Assembly (NCBI RefSeq): GCF_037042905.1
Contig: NC_087259.1
Location: 21,796,001 to 21,860,000 of the forward strand
Source: Lytechinus pictus
Lineage: Eukaryota; Echinodermata; Echinoidea; Temnopleuroida; Toxopneustidae
Reading direction: 5' to 3'
Length of the DNA stretch: 64,000 nucleotides
The notes beneath the pieces were generated by a model, which saw only the letters and a program-made list of their open reading frames with translations, made no database searches and was not told the origin of the DNA. This document shows, piece by piece, positions 60,001-64,000 of the stretch (within the stretch, counting starts at the first letter, position 1; the number at the start of each line of letters is the position of its first letter). Both the position numbers and the translations under genes were made by a program.

Positions 60001-62372
60001 GCAAGGGACTTTCATAAAGGAATGCATTTTATACAGGTTCTTCAGATGAAAAATGGCCCACAGTTTCCCTGTGACTTGTGTTTTCAACTTGAAATTCATA
60101 GGTGCATGATTTTTCCTCTTGCCTATGAATTGAGTGCATGTGAAACAACGTGAAACAGTGAAATCAATGAAATACATAGAAAATAATGAAAAAAATTCAC
60201 CTAACTCTGTACACCAATAAGAATGGAAATAAAGTATATTTGATTGGCAGGGTCAAAGGTCATAGATGTATATTTCTAATAGATTAGTTCACTTGATAAC
60301 TGAAGAATCTGTGATAGAATACTTCAAGGGGGGGGGGGTGCCCAGGGGGGCCACCTATATTGACGAGTGGACACCATGCGCGACCCAAAAAACACGTAAA
60401 AAGGATGTCTTTTTCAAGATAGGGCACGTTACGTACATAACCTAATAAGGGTGTCAAAAACACTAAAATAATGAAAAAAGGTATCTATTTTCGATAGGAA
60501 AGCTACGTGTTTAGGGTCAAATTTGCGAGGGTATAAAAAATTAAGACTAAAATGCTTTATAAAGGATGTACTTTTTGCCCCAAGAGTCAACACTACGTGT
60601 TAAGTGTACAATTTGCGCGAGGTTGGGCTGTGCTAAATCCAATGATGTAGGTAAAACCGACGACCAACGTCGGCCGTGGCATAACAATTGAAATATCGCT
60701 GTACTTGTTTAGGGGTTCAAATTCAGGGAATACTTGCCAAGAGTATCGTTTTGTTTCCAATACTTGTTAAGGGTAGGGTTTCACACGCCAATACTTGTTA
60801 ACATGGTTAAGGGGTGCATTTTCAGAATATGGAAAATATGTGTTTAGGGTGCTTTTCGAGACCCCATGGTCGCGCATGGTATCCACTCGTCAATGGAAGT
60901 GGCCCCCCCGGGGGGGTGTTGCAAAGATTAAATGTCACTAAAAATCATATTTGAATTCCCAGTTGCATGTGGTATATCATGCATCACTGCATTAGTCGGA
61001 AAGATGTGTGCATTTACTCAGACTTGTTTTGTAACCCCCACCCCAATACATGAGGGTGAATTCCATTATGTAAAACTTACATAAAGTCTACCAAAACGGT
61101 TTTTATTTTCTCAAGGGGAAGTAGGGTTCACTCACCATGTTTCATTCATTTTTTTTGTGTGTGTACAGGACTCTGTTATTTGAAAGAAATATAAAACAAG
61201 CTTATCGCAGTGCTGTCTGTGGGGACAATGAGGAGGGAGTTGCTCCAGATCTCATGGTGTTTGGTAAGATATTAAGGGCTCTTAGAGATGTGATTGATCC
61301 AGTCAATTTCAACTATGGAAAGCCAGCAGAGCTGTAATTTAGAGTAGTGGTTAAAGTGTTCTCTGTGTGTGCCTCATTCATGCGTCATTGTTTTGACCAA
61401 TCACGGTGCTCCGTTTTGTTTACAGGACAGTACATCACCTGTGCACCTATGTGAAGAATTATAACATCGATGGCTTGCCATAGTTGAAATTGGTTTGATC
61501 AATTGCAGCTCTTTGTGAGATGGGACCCAGATGTAATAGAATAGAGAGTTGTGAAAGATTCTAGTTACACTCAGCTATGGAAAGCCAGTAATACCTTAAT
61601 TGCTATAAATGTGTGTGACACATTACTGTTGTACTGAAATAGGATCAGAATGATTTCTCAAATTGAAAATGCTTTCACATACATCAGGCCTGTGAAATAT
61701 CTGCTGTTTAGCAAAAATCTGCTGTTTTTCTTTTTCTGACTGATCGAAATTTCCTTTTTTTTTTTATCTCTTGCTCCATTTCTGCTTTTTTTTCTCGCCT
61801 GCATAGCAGAGCGAGACTATAGTTACTTACAGCGACAGCGTATATTTATCCCATTTTATAGCTCAGGTCGAGTTCTGGTGTAGAAATCTACTTTCAATAG
61901 GAAGTGGTTAGAAGCAAATCTAAAGTGTTTATCATATGCCAGAATCCTTATTTAGAACATTAAAGTTCAATTGAAATAATTCAGGCTTGCTTGAAATTAT
62001 ATTCACTTCATTACCACATGCTTCTCCTGGTGTAGCTAACCCAGGAAACAGCACGTGGGACCACACTATAAACGGATGGCATTTTCAGTAATTTTTCTGA
62101 TCTTCATTTGCTCATAACTCTGTAATTATATGTTTTCCTCAAAAATTGTTGGTAGTTATCATGTATTCATAATTCTGTGTAAGTTTTGTTCAATTCTGTG
62201 AACATTGTACATGTATATTCTGTTGTTACCAATACCAGAGTTTGTCTTTGATTGACCTCTTCTTCTTTTAACTTGACAGAAGATGAGAAGTTGAAGGTGA
62301 TGACAGACCTACCATGGATGAAACCTCTCCTGGAGAGTAATCTATGGCAGCTCGGAGTCCCTCCCTCATGTG
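50112..62372 (+). CDS. FBXO38: FBXO38-like F-box protein, 8 coding exons, 3' end outside window
   Basis: Exons 50112-51058 (ATG 50156), 52561-52795, 53585-53758, 54441-55628, 56830-56999, 58605-58756, 61169-61263, 62280-62372; all introns GT-AG and phases consistent, about 1003 codons. F-box at residues 42-80 ([20 protein letters not shown]). Residues about 90-480 form an LRR-like solenoid with [32 protein letters not shown] and [28 protein letters not shown] (about 493-511) is almost identical to human FBXO38, then a Gln/Ser/Asp-rich disordered stretch to about 790, then a conserved C-terminal region starting at [17 protein letters not shown]-box proteins link substrates to SKP1-CUL1 ubiquitin ligases; human FBXO38 (MoKA) also co-activates KLF7. 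It is divergent from SPOUT1. Orthology rests on remembered human sequence. Confidence 0.95.
51059..52560. other. FBXO38: FBXO38 intron after first coding exon
   Basis: Occupied mainly by the tandem-unit element 51141-52097. Three CTTGTAGGAGCAT/ATCCCTGTAGGAGCA words near 52432, 52486 and 52553 repeat the true acceptor context, so decoy acceptors exist upstream of the exon. Confidence 0.6.
51141..52097 (+). mobile_element. Tandem-unit DR1 element, family 1, copy 2
   Basis: 957 bp, closely similar to the copy at 63010-63960. Starts with GTCTCACCTGC, which forms a hairpin with GCAGAGTGAGAC (loop ATA), followed by a GGC triplet run. Ends ATGCAGGTGAGAC plus GGCCAGAGGCATTCCACTTG. Perfect AGGTCAAAGGTCA at 51356, 51548, 51711 and 51873. 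Confidence 0.93.
52561..52795 (+). CDS. FBXO38: FBXO38 exon, LRR region
   Basis: 235 nt starting [30 protein letters not shown] aligns with human TLHLGYVDEF. Acceptor CCCTGTAG, donor GTAAGA, phase 1. Confidence 0.94.
52796..53584. other. FBXO38: FBXO38 intron
   Basis: No element recognised; short open frames near 53150-53400 show no protein-like features. Confidence 0.5.
53585..53758 (+). CDS. FBXO38: FBXO38 exon, LRR region
   Basis: 174 nt with [14 protein letters not shown] and LAVYNCPHL (human ENPGIITDIGMKAV, LAIYNCPHL). Acceptor TTTCAG, donor GTAAGT, phase 1. Confidence 0.95.
53759..54440. other. FBXO38: FBXO38 intron, CT-rich
   Basis: 54000-54320 is a degenerate (CT)n/CTCTGT tract on the plus strand. 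The Ser/Leu/Cys-rich open frame across it is an artefact of composition. Confidence 0.75.
54441..55628 (+). CDS. FBXO38: FBXO38 long exon, LRR end and disordered region
   Basis: 1188 nt. Begins [18 protein letters not shown], then [19 protein letters not shown], then 280 residues rich in Gln, Ser, Asn and acidic runs ([10 protein letters not shown]), then [15 protein letters not shown] and [15 protein letters not shown], which match human. The human counterpart is also one region of low complexity. Donor CAAG|GTGAGC, phase 1. Confidence 0.95.
55629..56829. other. FBXO38: FBXO38 intron
   Basis: Contains GTGAGCTCCCTGGGTTAG near 56103, half of the palindrome seen at 46796. Nothing else recognised. 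Confidence 0.5.
56830..56999 (+). CDS. FBXO38: FBXO38 exon
   Basis: 170 nt encoding [20 protein letters not shown] and [10 protein letters not shown], aligning with human VLKHLKVENAP and IIYLRPMQQ. Acceptor CCACTAG, donor GTAAGT, phase 0. Confidence 0.9.
57000..58604. other. FBXO38: FBXO38 intron
   Basis: AT-rich, no recognised element. Frames on either strand lack coding character. Confidence 0.5.
58605..58756 (+). CDS. FBXO38: FBXO38 exon
   Basis: 152 nt encoding [13 protein letters not shown] and [13 protein letters not shown], aligning with human ICIIHEFSNPPN and SWMDTIANINQ. Acceptor ATACAG, donor CA|GTAAGT, phase 2. Confidence 0.9.
59113..59986. mobile_element. Inverted-terminus element with CTGCACCATCCCGA ends
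   Basis: AGGGCCGTCTGCACCATCCC on the left against, inverted, AGGCGGTGCTGCACCATCCC on the right, both followed by CGA(A)GTTT. The CpG-rich interior repeats the terminus (GGCGGTGCAGACGC near 59202, CGGTGCAGACAC near 59321, ATGGTGCAGACGG near 59884) and many CTCGAGAT palindromes. 874 bp; its several short open frames are not convincing genes. Confidence 0.8.
60340..60916. mobile_element. MITE with GACGAGT...GCGCGACC ends, copy 2
   Basis: About 575 bp, same family as 35449-36014 but inverted. GGCCACCTATATTGACGAGT, GGACACCATGCGCGACC on the left; GGTCGCGCATGGTATCCACT, CGTCAATGGAAGTGGCC on the right. Confidence 0.92.
61169..61263 (+). CDS. FBXO38: FBXO38 exon
   Basis: 95 nt encoding [16 protein letters not shown] and GVAPDLMVF; poorly conserved, but phase (2 in, 1 out) and splice sites (GTGTACAG, GTAAGA) fit the neighbours on both sides. 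Confidence 0.82.
61264..62279. other. FBXO38: FBXO38 intron
   Basis: Only the solo hairpin at 61794-61815 was recognised. Confidence 0.5.
61794..61815 (+). repeat. Solo terminal hairpin of family 1
   Basis: CTCGCCTGC-ATA-GCAGAGCGAG followed by ACTATAG, as at the hairpin end of family 1, but with the A:T stem pair replaced by G:C. No tandem units follow. Confidence 0.75.
62280..62372 (+). CDS. FBXO38: FBXO38 exon, last in window
   Basis: 93 nt encoding [18 protein letters not shown] (human SMISDFPWLRSLRAAEPN). Acceptor TTGACAG, donor GTGAGC, phase 1. About 70 further residues are expected downstream of 64000. Confidence 0.88.
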
Positions 62373-64000
62373 GTGAGCATTTTTACTCATTTTCATTTTT
62401 TAAATTGCTTTTATTTGCCATTTTTTCATGAAATTATTATTTCCTCAAAAAATTCCCACATGGTGAGCATTTTTAACCAGTTTTTGTGATTTTCTTTTTA
62501 AAAATCAATTCTCTTTGTCATTCAAAAATTTAATTATTCTTTAATAAAGAGGCTTGTTCACCATATTAGGCAATCATATTTTGTATCAGTTGTAATCAAT
62601 TATTTTGTTGTTTCTTTAACCCTAAAAGAGCCGGGTTATTGGGACCACTCTCATAGGGGGGGGGGGCGGATCCCTAAGATCTCTGCCTTTTATCGCGTGA
62701 GCGCCACAAAAATTTGCACAGTGGTAGTGTGCGACAAAATCCACAAGGCTGTATGGTTAATCTTTTTGAAATAATAAAAAAAAATCATTTAATGAATTGA
62801 TTATGCTTTTTTATGCATGAAATAAAACATTTGCTCTAATCAACTATCATATGGCCCTAAAACGCTAATTTTTTATTCACAGACTCTTTGTAGGATCCCG
62901 ATCAAATGTTCTTCAAAAAAACTTTGGTATCGCAATTTTTTTCCTATGTATTTTATTGTTTTTTGATTTCTTATTTATTTTTCTGTTTTTCGACTTTTTG
63001 TTTTTTATTGTCTCACCTGCATAGCAGAGTGAGACTATAGGCGCCGCTTTTCCGACGGCGACGGCGGCGGCGGCGTCAACACCAAATCTTAACCTGAGGT
63101 TAAGTTTTTGAAATGACAGCATAACTTAGAAAGTATATGGACCTAGTTCATGAAACTTGGCCATAAGGTTAATCAAGTATTACTAAACATCCTGCCTGAG
63201 TTTCATGTCACATGACCAAGGTCAAAGGTCATTTAGGGTCAATGAACTTAGACCATGTTGGGGGAATCAACATCAAAATCTTAACCGAAGGTTAAGTTTT
63301 TGAAATGTCATCATAACTTAGAAAATATATGGACCTAGTTCATGAAACTTATACATAAGGTTAATCAAGTATCACTGAACATCCTGCATGAGTTTCACAT
63401 CACATGACCAAGGTCAAAGGTCATTTAGGGTCAATGAACTTTGGCCGAATTGGGGGTATCTGTGGAATTACCATCATAACTTTGAAAGTTTATGGATCTG
63501 ATTCATGAAACTTGGACATAATAGTAATCAAGTATTACTGAACATCCTGTGCAAGTTTCAGGTCACATGATCAAGGTCAAAGGTCATTTAGGGTCAATGA
63601 ACTTTGGCCAAATTGGGGTATTTGTTGAATTACAGCAATAAATTTGAAAGTGTGTTGGTCTAGTTCATAAAACTTGGACATAATAGTAATCAAGTATCAC
63701 TGAACATCCTGTGCGAGTTTCAGGTCACATGATCAAGGTCAAAGGTCATGTAAGGTCAAAGAACTTTGGCCACGTTGGGGGTATTTGTTGAATTGCCATC
63801 ATATCTCTATAAGTGTATTGGTCTGGTTCATAAAACGTGGAAATAAGAGCAACCAAGTATCACTGAACATCTTGTGCGAGTTATAGTAGTTTTCAAAATC
63901 AGCACTGCTGCTATATTGAATCGCGTGATGCAGGTGAGACAGCCAGAGGCATTCCACTTGTTGTTTTTTCGATGGAAATTGTTGCAGACTTAATTCTGAT
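62373..64000. other. FBXO38: FBXO38 intron, runs off the window
   Basis: A local duplication (TGGTGAGCATTTTTAMYCA at 62371 and 62461), a G run (62645-62655) and the tandem-unit element 63010-63960. Confidence 0.6.
63010..63960 (+). mobile_element. Tandem-unit DR1 element, family 1, copy 3
   Basis: 951 bp, only a few per cent different by eye from copy 2, with a shorter GGC triplet run. Perfect AGGTCAAAGGTCA at 63219, 63411, 63574 and 63736 (spacings 192, 163, 162 bp). Confidence 0.93.

Larger units (their letters stand above)
58757..61168. other. FBXO38: FBXO38 intron with two MITEs
   Basis: Holds the elements at 59113-59986 and 60340-60916. The rest shows nothing recognised. Confidence 0.6.

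Noticed and set aside
62913-63122. Short frame beginning [20 protein letters not shown], also at 51050-51259 and 1950-2255
   Set aside because: It is encoded by the GGC/GCC run and flank of family 1 elements and stops at different places in each copy.

Overview
The window is eukaryotic, AT-rich, intron-bearing animal DNA crowded with short non-autonomous transposons. Two conserved animal genes can be assembled exon by exon from it. An intronless rhodopsin-class receptor, tRNA-derived SINEs, a Tc1 element, TTAA-flanked MITEs and long elements built of tandem units all point to a marine invertebrate. An echinoderm, probably a sea urchin, is the best guess; this is inference, because no species marker is present.

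Layout. 1-6786 is gene-free 3' flank holding nested repeats. 6787-46922 (minus strand) is a SPOUT1 (C9orf114/CENP-32) orthologue: eleven exons are supported by GT-AG borders and unbroken phase, and a twelfth, the start exon, is tentative beside a CpG-dense stretch at 47036-47215. Its introns hold a Tc1 element with one nonsense codon (14118-15907), SINEs, a tRNA-like gene with a UCA anticodon (19721-19792), a 42-bp satellite (23930-25780), several MITE families, two long pyrimidine-rich repeats and, at 29121-30083 on the same strand, a complete single-exon rhodopsin-class GPCR.

46923-50111 is the intergenic space between two divergent genes. 50112-62372 (plus strand) is an FBXO38 orthologue: eight coding exons (about 1003 codons) join in frame, and the last exons lie beyond the window. 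Its introns carry more copies of the repeat families seen inside SPOUT1.

No pathway links the genes: SPOUT1 is an RNA methyltransferase-fold protein, FBXO38 an F-box (SCF) adaptor and the GPCR an orphan. The most unusual material is in the repeats. Two element families share a GTCTCRCCTG terminal motif, a hairpin or palindrome at one end, and internal tandem units each carrying a perfect or near-perfect DR1 nuclear-receptor motif. Foldback elements made of roughly 16-bp TTGGTC units occur three times. The tRNA-like gene has an opal (UGA-reading) anticodon and its own T-run terminator.
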